Source: Leptospira kirschneri serovar Cynopteri str. 3522 CT (GTDB taxonomy: Bacteria > Spirochaetota > Leptospiria > Leptospirales > Leptospiraceae). Taken from it: 64,000 nt of DNA. Both the position numbers and the translations under genes were made by a program. This document shows positions 23,099 through 36,453 of this stretch, piece after piece. The stretch lies in assembly GCF_000243695.2 (NCBI RefSeq), contig NZ_AHMN02000020.1:140001-204000 (forward strand). Reading direction: 5' to 3'. Every line of letters begins with the position of its first letter. Position 1 is the stretch's first letter. The notes beneath the pieces were generated by a model that was not told the DNA's origin, ran no database searches, and saw only the letters and a list, made by a program, of their open reading frames with translations.

Positions 23099-24810
23099 AA
23101 TTGAGCCTATATACGCAAAAAAAAAGAGCGGAAGATTTTGTTACACGAACTAGGTTTTTGGTAGATAAATTTCTAATCGATCTAAAAACAAAAAAAAAAC
23201 GTCTAAAAAATTTATCGACTTACGTTCAGATCCGTAAAAAGAAATCCAAAGAATTTACATTACGAGAGCCGGAAGGTATAAAGTTAAAATTTTTTGTATA
23301 TTTCATAATTTGTATATTCTCAATTTCTAAATCGATTGGAGCTGAATCCTATTCCGGATATAGGTTGGACGACCTATTGCTGCTCAAGGACGGAAAAAGG
23401 GATCTGACTGGAAAAGGAAGATACGATGAAATCGAACCGGAAAAAGATGAAAATTCAATAAAAGCACAAGAGGAAACAAATCCAAATGAGGCCGTTAAAG
23501 ACGGATTCAAAGAAAAAAAGGGTGTAGAAGACTACAAAGAACAGACCACCGGATTTTATGGAAACGGAACCTTGATTTATAGGGGTTTGAGACAAAAAGG
23601 AGGGGTTGAGGAAGAAAAACCGGACAGAAGTTTTTCCAGAGGAATTTTTAGCCCTGAAGTAGGATGGAAATACAAAGGTGAACGAGTATATAATAAAATA
23701 CTCATATCTCCGTATCTACAGTATGAAGAAAACATAAACGGAAGTAAGACGATAACTAAAGGTGCGGACGGGGAATTTTTGTGGATCTCGGGGATGGAAT
23801 CACAGAATTTACGGATTGGGATCGAAATGGGAAGAGGGTATCAAAGATTAGATAGAAACGGATTTATGTTCGTAGGTTTTTTAAATTACGGAGAGTTCCA
23901 AATACATTTGAAAAAATACGGCGTAAGCGCTTCCGCTATAGGAGCGCAGATGCAGAATACCGTCTTATATACAGAACGGGATAGAAACGAATCCCCTCAA
24001 CGGATTTCTGGCGGAAGTATTCAAATACTGGAAAAACCTTTGGTTCAAAATTTTAGAATATTCTACTATTTGTATAAAGAATCCAGACAGGACGCGGTCA
24101 GGGGGGATCTATACAGAAAAGAAGAACCATATCGACCCTATGGAGCTTATCAATATTATGGATTTGAATTGTCTTCTTCTAAATTTTGGGGTTTTAGAAT
24201 TGATTTGGACGCGATCAAAGTGGTCGGGTCTAGGGAATACGGGCTCGATCCGTTTCAAAGTAACAATACCACTCAGACTACAAACGGAAGTTTGATCGGA
24301 TCTAAGATAACATGGGAAAGACCGGAAGCGGAGTATTTTTTGGGAGGGTTTTATACGTCCAAAGACGAGGAGCTAAAGATCGATCGAAAGTCAAACGGTT
24401 ATTCCGGGATAAGAACCGATCTAAGAGGATATGGAGGAAAAACTTCCTTTTTATTGATGGAAAGTCTCTTAATACAAGAAGGAAACGTATTTCAAGAAGA
24501 CGGAGTAGTAACAAGACCCAATTTTGAAAACAAAGGAATCAAACTGTTAGAATTAGGAGTAAAAAAAAATTGGGATCATAAATGGACCACTCAGGGAATG
24601 ATCGTAACTACTACTTCTTCAATTGGACGAGGATGGGAAGGGGTTTTGACCGGCGGGTATCAATCAGAACATTCTTATATTCTAATGAGCTTGTCTTATG
24701 CTTACGTAAATCCGCAGAAAGAGAAAAAATTGTTTTTCGAGGAATGGAAAGTGGAAGAACCGAAACGAGAATATTCCAGAATCTATCTTTCAGCCGGCAT
24801 TCACTTTTGA
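23095..24810 (+). CDS. Outer-membrane beta-barrel, possibly AlgE-like polysaccharide exporter
   Basis: A 571-residue protein. A very basic stretch of about 62 residues precedes a normal-looking signal core (KLKFFVYFIICIFSISKSIGA, about 63-83). Then comes an acidic, Lys-rich linker (about 100-150), then alternating amphipathic strands to a terminal Phe (AGIHF), as in outer-membrane barrels. Segments such as YYGFELSSSKFWGFRIDLDAIKV are reminiscent of alginate-export family barrels; this is a weak resemblance. It is coupled by ATGA to the flippase, consistent with export of a glycan. The long n-region is odd: either an extended signal peptide or a start not recognised. Its 3' end overlaps the convergent gene by 21 bp. 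Confidence 0.65.
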   Translation: MKLSLYTQKKRAEDFVTRTRFLVDKFLIDLKTKKKRLKNLSTYVQIRKKKSKEFTLREPEGIKLKFFVYFIICIFSISKSIGAESYSGYRLDDLLLLKDGKRDLTGKGRYDEIEPEKDENSIKAQEETNPNEAVKDGFKEKKGVEDYKEQTTGFYGNGTLIYRGLRQKGGVEEEKPDRSFSRGIFSPEVGWKYKGERVYNKILISPYLQYEENINGSKTITKGADGEFLWISGMESQNLRIGIEMGRGYQRLDRNGFMFVGFLNYGEFQIHLKKYGVSASAIGAQMQNTVLYTERDRNESPQRISGGSIQILEKPLVQNFRIFYYLYKESRQDAVRGDLYRKEEPYRPYGAYQYYGFELSSSKFWGFRIDLDAIKVVGSREYGLDPFQSNNTTQTTNGSLIGSKITWERPEAEYFLGGFYTSKDEELKIDRKSNGYSGIRTDLRGYGGKTSFLLMESLLIQEGNVFQEDGVVTRPNFENKGIKLLELGVKKNWDHKWTTQGMIVTTTSSIGRGWEGVLTGGYQSEHSYILMSLSYAYVNPQKEKKLFFEEWKVEEPKREYSRIYLSAGIHF

Positions 24811-25695
24811 ATTGGCCCTTTTTAAAGTTTTACTAAAGCTTACCTCGTTGCCAATATCGTTGTAAACGAGTTCGTCTACGTTCATTCTTGCTAAAAAAAT
24901 TCCTCTACCGGAAAGATAACTTGCGTTAGGATCTGTGACCGGGTCTGGAACTTTAGAAGGATCGAAACCAGCTCCTCGGTCCTTAAGAGAAACGTAAACT
25001 TTTTGATCTTCAAAACCGATTTCAAGTAAAACACATTCGTTTATATTAGAACAGATCTGATCCACGTGATCAACATAATCCACATCGGAAGAAAGAAGAC
25101 TTGCCTTGTGTTCGTAACTAATCCCGGCAAAACCATGTTCGATTGCGTTTCCGAGTAACTCGTATAATGCGAGTTTGATGGAAAGTATATCGTCTGTATG
25201 AATTCCAGGAATTAAAGAAATGGAACGCATGACCAGATTTACATACTGATTCAAATTTTTGAGACTGGGTTTGATCGCAAAATTTTGTTTGGAATGAGTC
25301 AATTGAAAGTGATTTTTACTGATGAGTTCTTGACTGAAAATGAATAGATTCTCGAATTTCTGAAGAGAATGACGGATCGCGTCCATTCTAAAAGGTTTGA
25401 TAAAAAAATCCACCGCACCTAACCGAAGCGCCCGGATGGAAATTTCTATATCTTGATTTCCGGTAATTACTATAAAAGGAGTGTTGATTTCTTTATCTCT
25501 CAGTCTGGAAATAAAATCGATTCCGCTCATTTTAGGAAGACGCACGTCGGTTATAATCAGATCGAAACTTTTGTCTTTGCAGACTTCTAAAGCTTCTTCG
25601 GCGCTTCCGATTAAAGTGAGATCGTGTATAATTCCGAAAATTTCTCGAAACAAATCTCGGATCATTTCTTCATCGTCTAAAAAAAGAATTCGCAT
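24790..25695 (-). CDS. Response regulator fused to an RsbW-like ATPase
   Basis: A 301-residue cytoplasmic protein. The REC domain (1-120) has the acidic pair D7/D8, phospho-acceptor D50 (LIITDVRLPKMSG), T78 and K100. A linker with FSQELISKNHF follows, then a GHKL/HATPase_c domain: N-box ELLGNAIEHGF (about 185-195), LKDRGAGFDP and LSGRGIFLA. There is no HisKA dimerisation domain, so this looks like the anti-sigma/serine-kinase (RsbW/SpoIIAB) type controlled by a receiver. I start at the ATG at 25695; a TTG nine bases upstream (25704) has GGAAA at good spacing and may be used. Confidence 0.8.
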   Translation of the reverse strand: MRILFLDDEEMIRDLFREIFGIIHDLTLIGSAEEALEVCKDKSFDLIITDVRLPKMSGIDFISRLRDKEINTPFIVITGNQDIEISIRALRLGAVDFFIKPFRMDAIRHSLQKFENLFIFSQELISKNHFQLTHSKQNFAIKPSLKNLNQYVNLVMRSISLIPGIHTDDILSIKLALYELLGNAIEHGFAGISYEHKASLLSSDVDYVDHVDQICSNINECVLLEIGFEDQKVYVSLKDRGAGFDPSKVPDPVTDPNASYLSGRGIFLARMNVDELVYNDIGNEVSFSKTLKRANSKVNAG

Positions 25696-25699
25696 AGGA

Positions 25700-28521
<2,822 letters not shown>

Positions 28522-28529
<8 letters not shown>

Positions 28530-29382
28530 TGTAAATTTCCGCTTCCTGATGCCAGAGGATTTTATCTGCTTCTATGGATTGAATTTTTAATTTGCCTATA
28601 TATTTAGCGCCTTCTTGGATCTGATCCGTGTCTTTATCATCCAGTCTGATTTTTCCCAAAAAGTCAGAACGGATTCGGATATAAGAATAGGGAGAAGAAG
28701 GGATACAACTTGCTTGAAAAGAATAATAGATGGCTTTCTCCCAATAAAAATCAGAATCTTTTTTTAAAAAAATTAAAGGACAAGTAGAATCAAAAAAGAT
28801 TTCTTTTCCGCTGTTTAGATTTCTTTTTGCAGGATGTTTTGCGATACTTAGGAAATACTGAAGTCCGTGATTGTCCTTATATTCTTTTGGATGTGAATGA
28901 GTTTTTGACGGAAGTCGATTATTCACGAACGTTTTTTTTTCAAATCTTTCTTCATCGAAAGGTTTCACTTCTAGATAAACCTTCTTACCAATTTTTAAAA
29001 TTTCTCCGAAAGAAATTTTTGCGGAAGGATCTTTCCAAAATTCAGAACCTCCGCCTAAATATATAAAACCGGCCCATTGTTTTTCCTTACATTTGTAGGA
29101 AAGGTAGACTACTTTTTCAAAACGTTCCGATTCTTCAAAACTACAGTTTACGGTTTTAAAGGAAGGGTATTTGGTTCTAAAAGATTGAACTGTGGATTCG
29201 GAGGGATGTTTTTGAAATTCTTGAATAAAAGATTTAAGAATTTCCGGAAACTCCTCTGATTGTGATTGGGCATTACCCGAAATAAAAAATAAAAGGAAGA
29301 AAACCCACGTTCGTATTTTCCAGAAATCTTTCTTCGGAAAAATTCGAGAGAAAGAATGGTTTTTCCTGAATTCTTTTATCAT
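28522..29382 (-). CDS. Exported protein of unknown function, first gene of the Deg-like operon
   Basis: A 286-residue protein with a long N-terminus and hydrophobic signal at about 25-40 ([16 protein letters not shown]). The mature part is Lys-rich, contains two or three cysteines ([27 protein letters not shown]) and looks beta-rich. I do not recognise a family. Its stop overlaps the ATG of the protease gene by 8 bp, so the products are likely made in fixed proportion and act together in the periplasm. It could be a substrate, adaptor or inhibitor of the protease; nothing in sequence decides this. Confidence 0.6.
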
Positions 29383-29604
29383 TGTTTAGAATATCGGATT
29401 TCTTCCCCCTGGATGTTGAATCCTATCGAACAAAGAAAATGGATTCCGAATTACTTCTTTGATAGAATTGGGTCTTTCATTTTTATAAAAACTTATGTCC
29501 CAAATTTAAGATGTTTTTTAAAAAAAAGTACATCGGAATTTTCGGGCTGAAAATAATGGTTAAATTCAAATAGAGAATCGTTTCTAAGCGATAGGGTGGT
29601 TTGT

Positions 29605-30453
<849 letters not shown>

Positions 30454-30651
30454 GGATTAATTCAAAATTTTGAATATACTATAAACGTAAAATTTGTTTT
30501 TAAAAGACCGTTTACGGCAAAAATTGTACGGAAGTAAAAACAAACTCCGGTTACGTCGGCGGATTTAAAAAGTCTGTTTGCGAATTTTCGACGTTAAAAA
30601 ACGAACGAATTCCTACATTTTAAGTTTTCTGAATCTTTTGAGGATCTAAAA

Positions 30652-31146
30652 ATGTTCTTTTTCAGAAAAAATTATATATGGTTGCTCATATTGAATGTGA
30701 TACAGGCGATTTTACTTTGTTGTATCTATCTGAATTGGCCCGAAAATCCGTATCAAGGGAAAACTAAAATAGGCGAATTAGAGACCGGAATTAAGTATTG
30801 TAAAGTTGCGATCTATGTGGACGATTTTGGGGAACATGGACTACCAGCATATTACGAAATAGTTATAGATCGAAGATATGTAATTTCGTTGACGTATTTT
30901 ACAAATGTGGATCCAGAAAAACTTTCTGTTAAAGAATTTGAAATTATAAAACATCCAAACAAAAATCTAATCGGACTGGTCAGAAAAACGGAGCCTAAGG
31001 TGCTTCTGATGATGCATAATTTCGATACCAATGAGAACTGGCCAAACGCGAATTTTACGGAAAAATACGAGAGCGTTCGAAAGAGAGGAAATTCGATGCG
31101 AAATTCGTTAAATCCATCCTTACTTTTATCTACCGAATCGATTTGA
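30652..31146 (+). CDS. Small membrane-anchored protein of unknown function
   Basis: A 164-residue protein with one N-terminal membrane segment (about 8-27, WLLILNVIQAILLCCIYL) and a soluble remainder. A central stretch (GIKYCKVAIYVDDFGEHGLPAYYEIVID) looks like beta strands. I do not recognise a family. It lies about 200 bp after the rhodanese-like gene and about 100 bp before the GH31 gene on the same strand. The 30454-30651 spacer shows no feature. Confidence 0.55.
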   Translation: MFFFRKNYIWLLILNVIQAILLCCIYLNWPENPYQGKTKIGELETGIKYCKVAIYVDDFGEHGLPAYYEIVIDRRYVISLTYFTNVDPEKLSVKEFEIIKHPNKNLIGLVRKTEPKVLLMMHNFDTNENWPNANFTEKYESVRKRGNSMRNSLNPSLLLSTESI

Positions 31147-31242
31147 ACCGGGATTTTTCAGATCGTTTTGGAATTTTAGTTCGAACAAACTAAAAAACGG
31201 AATTCATTTAAAAATATCTTATCGGTTTATAAGGAAAATTGA

Positions 31243-33402
31243 ATGTTTTTGCAACGTGTGATTTTGGCGTTTGTTTTTTCGAGTTTTTTATCTTGTTCCG
31301 GACCTTTTGCAGACTACACAAAAATATATCTTCCTTCTGAAAAACAATTTTCCTTCGGTAAAAACTTTCAAGTGATCCGAAAGGAAAACGTTCTGGAAAT
31401 ACGTTCCGTTGCGGGCACTTTTTTAGAACTTTCTCTGACAAAACCTTTTTTATCCGCGGCAAAGGGAGAGCAGGAAGTGAAATATAAATTTGCTTCTTTT
31501 CATATTAAAGATAAAATCATATTTCGATGCAATTTTCAGAGTATTGAAACTATGATTTCTTCCTTGAACGATTTTAGAATTTCAGGAACCTTAGAAGGAA
31601 AAGGTTGTAGAACCAAGTATGAAATCGTTTTTATAACGTTAGACGAAACATCAATTCAATTTAAGATAAAAATCGAAGACGTTTCTTTAAATCGTTCATA
31701 CTTTAGAATGGTTTCGTCCGAAACCGAAAATATTTTCGGGCTTGGAGAACAGTTCAGCCATTTCAATTTAAAAGGTAAAACACCTTTTTTATTTACCGAA
31801 GAACAAGGAGTTGGAAGAGGGGATCAACCGATCACCGCAGGGGCAAATCTTCTTGCGGATGCAGGTGGAAACGAATATACTACTTACGCTCCGATTCCGT
31901 TTTTTCTGACTTCTCAAAACAGATCTGTTTATTTTGAAAATTCATCTTATTCAAAATTTGATTTTTCTAAACCCGAGGAAATTTCAATCGAATTCAGAGA
32001 AAGTGGACTTCAGGGAATCATTTGGAAAGATTCTTCTCCGATCAAACTTGTGCAGAAGTTTACCGAAAAAACGGGAAGGGCGCCGGAACTTCCGGATTGG
32101 GTTTATGGAACTTGGTTGGGAATACAAGGTGGAAAAGAAAAAGTCCTAAAACAAATCGAGGCAGCCAGAAAAGAGGGAAATCCGATTACAGCGCTTTGGA
32201 TTCAAGATTGGGTTGGAAGAAGAAAAACTAATTTCGGATCTCAATTGTGGTGGAGATGGATCGCGGATGAAAAGTCTTATCCGGAATTCAAAAAGTTTTG
32301 TTCCGATTTAAATTCAAAAGGAATTCATGTATTAGGATATTTGAATCCTTTTTTAGCCATGGAAGGACCGCTCTATGAAGAAGCTGTACAAAAAGGATAT
32401 TTAGTAAAAGATAAAAACGGAAACGATTATGTAATTGAAACCGTAGGTTTTCCTGCGGTTCTTTTGGACCTTACTCATCCGGAAACTGTAAAATGGATTC
32501 AAAAAATCATTCAAAAAAATTTAATCGGAGTTGGACTTTCCGGATGGATGGCTGATTTTGGAGAATGGCTTCCCTTAGATGCAAGTTTGTATTCCGGAAT
32601 TTCCGCAGATGTTTATCATAACGTGTATCCGGTCGAATGGGCTCGGATCAACAGAGAAGCGATTCGAAATGTTGGAAAAGAAGGAAAGATCCTATTTTTT
32701 ACGAGGTCCGGATATAGCGGTTCGATGAAACATTCTACCCTTTTTTGGGAAGGGGATCAGATGGTAAGTTGGGGAGAACACGACGGAATTGTGTCCGCTG
32801 TAACCGCGCTTCTTTCTGGTGGTTTGAGTGGAATTTCACTCAATCATAGTGATATAGGTGGATATACTACGATCAACAATCCGATCCGAAACTATCATAG
32901 GTCCAAAGAATTGTTTTTACGTTGGGCGGAATTGAATGTATTTAGTTCAGTGTTTCGGACTCATGAGGGAAACCGTCCTGAGAGAAATCATCAATCTTAT
33001 TCGGATGTGGAAACGATCCGAGAATTTGCAAGATATGGAAAGATGCACTTCGCATTAAAGGAATATCTCAAATCTCTTGTAAAGGAAGCTTTTAAGACGG
33101 GGCTTCCTGTTGTAAGACCGCTTTACTTACATTATTCGACCGATCGAAACACTCATGAACTTAAAAGAGAATTTCTTTTAGGAGAAGACCTTTTAGTTTT
33201 TCCGGTTTTGGAGGAAGGGGAAATTTTCGTGTCTGGTTATCTACCAGAAGGAGAATGGGAACACGTTTGGACCGAACAAATTTTTACCGGAAAAAACGAA
33301 GTGAAAGTGGAAGCTCCGTTAGGCGCTCCTGCAATTTTTTTGAAAAAAAACGGAATCTGGTATTCTAAATTAAAAAATGCTCTTTATAAATTTAAAAAAT
33401 AA
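31243..33402 (+). CDS. GH31 glycosidase lipoprotein, YihQ-like
   Basis: A 719-residue protein. The signal ends in SSFLSC (Cys18), so it should be a lipoprotein in the periplasm or at the surface. The catalytic (beta/alpha)8 barrel closely follows the YihQ branch of GH31 (alpha-glucosidase/sulfoquinovosidase): GLGEQFSHFNLKGK, LPDWVYGTWLGIQGG, IQDWVGRRKTNFG, nucleophile Asp438 in WMADFGEW, acid/base Asp505 in WEGDQMVSW, HSDIGGYTT and FRTHEGNRP. Where E. coli YihQ has KRVMW (Arg301 and Trp304 contacting the sulfonate, from memory), this protein has SQLWW, so the arginine is replaced by Gln. That argues for another alpha-glycoside. E. coli YihQ is cytoplasmic, whereas this one is exported. Confidence 0.85.
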   Translation: MFLQRVILAFVFSSFLSCSGPFADYTKIYLPSEKQFSFGKNFQVIRKENVLEIRSVAGTFLELSLTKPFLSAAKGEQEVKYKFASFHIKDKIIFRCNFQSIETMISSLNDFRISGTLEGKGCRTKYEIVFITLDETSIQFKIKIEDVSLNRSYFRMVSSETENIFGLGEQFSHFNLKGKTPFLFTEEQGVGRGDQPITAGANLLADAGGNEYTTYAPIPFFLTSQNRSVYFENSSYSKFDFSKPEEISIEFRESGLQGIIWKDSSPIKLVQKFTEKTGRAPELPDWVYGTWLGIQGGKEKVLKQIEAARKEGNPITALWIQDWVGRRKTNFGSQLWWRWIADEKSYPEFKKFCSDLNSKGIHVLGYLNPFLAMEGPLYEEAVQKGYLVKDKNGNDYVIETVGFPAVLLDLTHPETVKWIQKIIQKNLIGVGLSGWMADFGEWLPLDASLYSGISADVYHNVYPVEWARINREAIRNVGKEGKILFFTRSGYSGSMKHSTLFWEGDQMVSWGEHDGIVSAVTALLSGGLSGISLNHSDIGGYTTINNPIRNYHRSKELFLRWAELNVFSSVFRTHEGNRPERNHQSYSDVETIREFARYGKMHFALKEYLKSLVKEAFKTGLPVVRPLYLHYSTDRNTHELKREFLLGEDLLVFPVLEEGEIFVSGYLPEGEWEHVWTEQIFTGKNEVKVEAPLGAPAIFLKKNGIWYSKLKNALYKFKK

Positions 33403-33466
33403 ATCGTATAATTTTTCTTATTTATTCTTGAATGGTTAGGCGCACTGAGGCGGTCTATAAAATAGA

Positions 33467-33883
33467 ATGCAATCTGAAGTTTTTAAAGATCCAATTGTAT
33501 TTTTTGATGGAATATGCAATCTTTGTAATTCTGTTGTTTTGTTTTTTCTGGATCGAAATGAAAAGAGGAATTTAAAATTTTCGAGTTTACAGTCTACGGC
33601 TGCGGAACGAATTCTTGGAAAAAAAGTAAGCCTGAATGATTCTCCTTCTTCGGTTTTATTTCTGGAAGAGGGAATCCTTTATCAAAAATCGAATGCGATT
33701 TTAAAGATTAGCGTTCATCTTTGTTTTCCTTGGAATCTCCTTCCTTTATTTAAATGGGTTCCGAGTTGTTTGCGTGATTGTATTTATGATTGGATTGCAA
33801 GAAATCGTTATCGTTGGTTCGGAAGATTGGAAACTTGTAGGATACCGGACCCAAGTTTAAAACATAGATTTTTAGATGACTGA
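33467..33883 (+). CDS. DUF393 thiol-disulfide oxidoreductase-like (DCC family)
   Basis: A 138-residue protein of the DCC/YuxK family. [16 protein letters not shown] (11-26) contains the thioredoxin-like D-G-x-C-x-x-C motif (Cys17, Cys20). LKFSSLQS and the C-terminal [17 protein letters not shown] are also typical. Members are predicted thiol oxidoreductases without a firm substrate. It is 64 bp after the GH31 gene on the same strand and may share its transcript. A long 46-bp repeat array begins about 110 bp after its stop. Confidence 0.8.
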   Translation: MQSEVFKDPIVFFDGICNLCNSVVLFFLDRNEKRNLKFSSLQSTAAERILGKKVSLNDSPSSVLFLEEGILYQKSNAILKISVHLCFPWNLLPLFKWVPSCLRDCIYDWIARNRYRWFGRLETCRIPDPSLKHRFLDD

Positions 33884-33990
33884 AGGAATTGTTTCGGAAC
33901 TCGTTTTGGCAGTTTTGCTAATTCTTAGTTAATGTGAGCAGGGCGTAAGGAATCTGTTTCCTAAAGTTTTGTTTTACCTGAAAGAATGTA

Positions 33991-34374
33991 TGTAGGAACT
34001 CTTACAAACCTTGAAATTGCCGTAAAAAATAAAATGTGGGAACTACCACATGTCTATATTTTACGGTTAGATTTTGAAAATGTAGGAACTCATGCAATTT
34101 TCAATCATGAAAAATGAATATTTAAACCCGTAATGTGACTTAATCTGTAGGAACTCTTACAGATTTAGATTTTGCAGTAAAACTTTGAAACTGTGGGAAC
34201 TCTCACAGATTTGGATTTTGCAGTAAGACTTTGAAACTGTGGGAACTCTCACAGATTTGGATTTTGCAGTAAAACTTTGAAGCTGTGGGAACTCTCACAG
34301 ATTTGGATTTTGCAGTAAAACTTTGAAGCTGTAGGAACTCTTACAGATTTAGATTTTGCAGTAAAACTTTGAAA
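33991..34374. repeat. 46-bp tandem repeat array A
   Basis: Five well-kept units start at 34145, 34191, 34237, 34283 and 34329, exactly 46 bp apart. Each begins CTGTGGGAACTCTCACAGAT (or the CTGTAGG...TTACAG variant) and continues TTTGGATTTTGCAGTAAAAC. Three weaker cores precede them at 33991, 34035 and 34081 (spacing 44 and 46), which look like decayed older units. The core TGTGGGA-AC-TCTCACA can form a short hairpin with one G-T pair. No protein is encoded. Equal unit spacing and near-identity suggest copy number may vary between strains. Confidence 0.85.
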
Positions 34375-34417
34375 AGCTCTGAAATTTTCTCGAGTGAATT
34401 CATAAAGATAAAAAAGA

Positions 34418-35620
34418 TCAGTATGAAGACCGCCCACCTAAAATGAAAACTTTACCATTTTGTAATGGATTAGATGTGGCGTCATATCGTTTCTGAAGCA
34501 AACTTCCAGTAGAAGACAACGAATTTGAATTTGGATCAAAAACCTCCGCTTCCGAATGAACAATGTTGGAGGTTCTTCCGCCTGCAATCAAAACGTATCC
34601 ATTATTTAAAACCGTGCCGGTATGAAATTGTCTGCTTACGGACATTTTAGAACTGATCTCCGTAAACGTAGAATCTAAAATCTGAATAGAATCGGAAGTA
34701 CCATCTTCGTTGGAACCGCCAGTAATAAAAATTCTTCCGTCTTGTAAAACGTTAGCCGTAAAAGATCGAAGAGGTTTTCTTAAAGAAGGTCCTGCAGATA
34801 AAAGACCTGTAACCTCGTCGAATCTTTCGGTTTCGGAAAGAGTAGAAAAAGAATTTGTAGTCGAAGAATAATTCACTCCTCCGATCAAAATAGGATTTCC
34901 CATGTTGGGAACAAGGGCTGAAAAATTATATCTAGGTTGGAGCAGATTTCCTTTTAAAGAAAAAGTTTTGCTAACAGGATCATAGACTTCTACGGGAAGA
35001 ATCCCGTTTCCGGAAATTGGATCGACCCCTCCGGCGATCAATACTTTTCCGTCGGATAATAAGACGGACTGATGTCTACATCTTGCGATATTTAAATTTC
35101 CTGTCCAAGTGGAAGTTTGGGTTTGTGGATCAAAAATTTCCGTTTTGTTTGTAGCCGGAGAATCCGAAAGACATCGACCGCCGGTAATTAAAATCGTTCC
35201 GTCTTGAAGTAGAGTGGCCGAGTGTAAATTTCTAGGCATCAGAAGATTTTGGGTCGAGTTTTGAAACGTATTCGAATTTGGATCGTAGATTTCGATCTGA
35301 TCCAATAAATACGATTCAATATAAGGATAATAACCTCCTGTGATAACAACTCGTCCGTCTTGTAAAATAGAAGAAGTATGATGATACCTCGGAAAATTGA
35401 GAGAATTCTGAACGAAAGAAAAACCTCGAGTAGCCGGATCGTATAACTCAGCTGAATTTAAATATGGATTTGAGTTGCTGAAAAGGATTGCAAGAAAACC
35501 TAAAGGAGCTTTAGAGATTTTGTCGTCCGTATGGTGCAATAAACAACCGGAAATAAAAAAGAATAAAATAAAACAACTAATTCCGAAATAGAACCGCAGG
35601 TTTCCTAATCTGTAAGACAT
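34418..35620 (-). CDS. Kelch-repeat lipoprotein
   Basis: A 400-residue exported protein. The signal ends ISGC (about Cys26), so it is lipidated. The mature part holds about seven Kelch-type blades, each with a [HR]-x(3)-L-x-[DN]-G-x-[IV]-x-[IV]-x-GG core (for example QDGRVVITGGY, QDGTILITGGR, SDGKVLIAGGV, NNGYVLIAGGR, QNGKVFILGGR) alternating with E-[VI]-[FY]-DP strands. This predicts a seven-bladed beta-propeller, as in galactose-oxidase central domains, but there is no sign of the copper site. It probably binds ligands at the cell envelope. The 3' end lies 43 bp from tandem array A. Confidence 0.8.
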   Translation of the reverse strand: MSYRLGNLRFYFGISCFILFFFISGCLLHHTDDKISKAPLGFLAILFSNSNPYLNSAELYDPATRGFSFVQNSLNFPRYHHTSSILQDGRVVITGGYYPYIESYLLDQIEIYDPNSNTFQNSTQNLLMPRNLHSATLLQDGTILITGGRCLSDSPATNKTEIFDPQTQTSTWTGNLNIARCRHQSVLLSDGKVLIAGGVDPISGNGILPVEVYDPVSKTFSLKGNLLQPRYNFSALVPNMGNPILIGGVNYSSTTNSFSTLSETERFDEVTGLLSAGPSLRKPLRSFTANVLQDGRIFITGGSNEDGTSDSIQILDSTFTEISSKMSVSRQFHTGTVLNNGYVLIAGGRTSNIVHSEAEVFDPNSNSLSSTGSLLQKRYDATSNPLQNGKVFILGGRSSY

Positions 35621-35683
35621 AGAAACAAGGTTTGTCTTCTAAAAGAACAACACAATCAGAATTTACAATCAAATGGATTGGAT

Positions 35684-35787
35684 TCTTGTTGTTGAAAAAA
35701 TTTTATAGTGAAGGTTCGTAAAATTGCTTCAATTGTCCATTTAAATAAAACTGAAACAGATCAAGAATTAATTTTTTAACAACTCGA
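35684..35787. mobile_element. MITE-like element, copy 4 (inverted)
   Basis: Left arm TTGTTGTTGAAAAAATT and right arm AATTTTTTAACAACTCGA. The interior is the reverse complement of copy 2 at 16029-16130 (GATCAAGAATTAATT, TAAAATTGCTTCAATTGTCC). Its bounding TA dinucleotides have decayed. Confidence 0.6.
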
Positions 35788-35958
35788 TTGCTCAGAACTA
35801 TATAATAAAAAATTCAATCGTTTACATTTCAATAGTGCTAAATTCAGTGTAAGAAAGATTGGGCGAATCCGAACCGTGTTTTTTAGCTACAGTCAATAAT
35901 TGTATGAAAGAAATGTAATGTACCATTTCATTTTAAGTTACGATTTCAAACGTGATCT

Positions 35959-35992
<34 letters not shown>

Positions 35993-36210
35993 GAGAGAAC
36001 CGTTCTGTTGAGTTTCTCTACGCTCAATCGCTTTCGCATAGAATTCTATCAAACTTACGTTAAGCGACACTTTAATAGCGACTTTACGGGAAGTAGGGAT
36101 CATTAAATGTTGTATCAAAGAATTTCAAAATTCTGGATCTAAATGTGAATTTGTCTTTAGAGAATATAAAACTTTAGTATAAAAAATAAATAAACTTGTT
36201 TGTGAGCGTT

Positions 36211-36310
36211 GCTATACTTTATTACTGATCTCTATAAAATTGAGTCCCGTTAATTCTATCACAAAACGCTGATTCCATGTAAAATATGAGGTAATTTATT
36301 ATATAGTTAA
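36211..36310. repeat. About 95-bp dispersed repeat, copy 2 (inverted)
   Basis: ACTGATCTCTATAAAATTGA, GTTAATTCTATCACAAAACG and CTGATTCCATG are the complement of 15712-15812 with scattered substitutions. Confidence 0.6.
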
Positions 36311-36453
36311 TGAGTAAGAAGTTTAAAAAGATTTTTTTGAGGTTTTGAACAAATTCTAAAGAATCAATAACGTTACCGAACTCGGTACTAACTTGACCTG
36401 GAGAAATGGAAAAATAATCTAGAAGGAATCTTCTCCTTTTTTAGGAAAATAGA

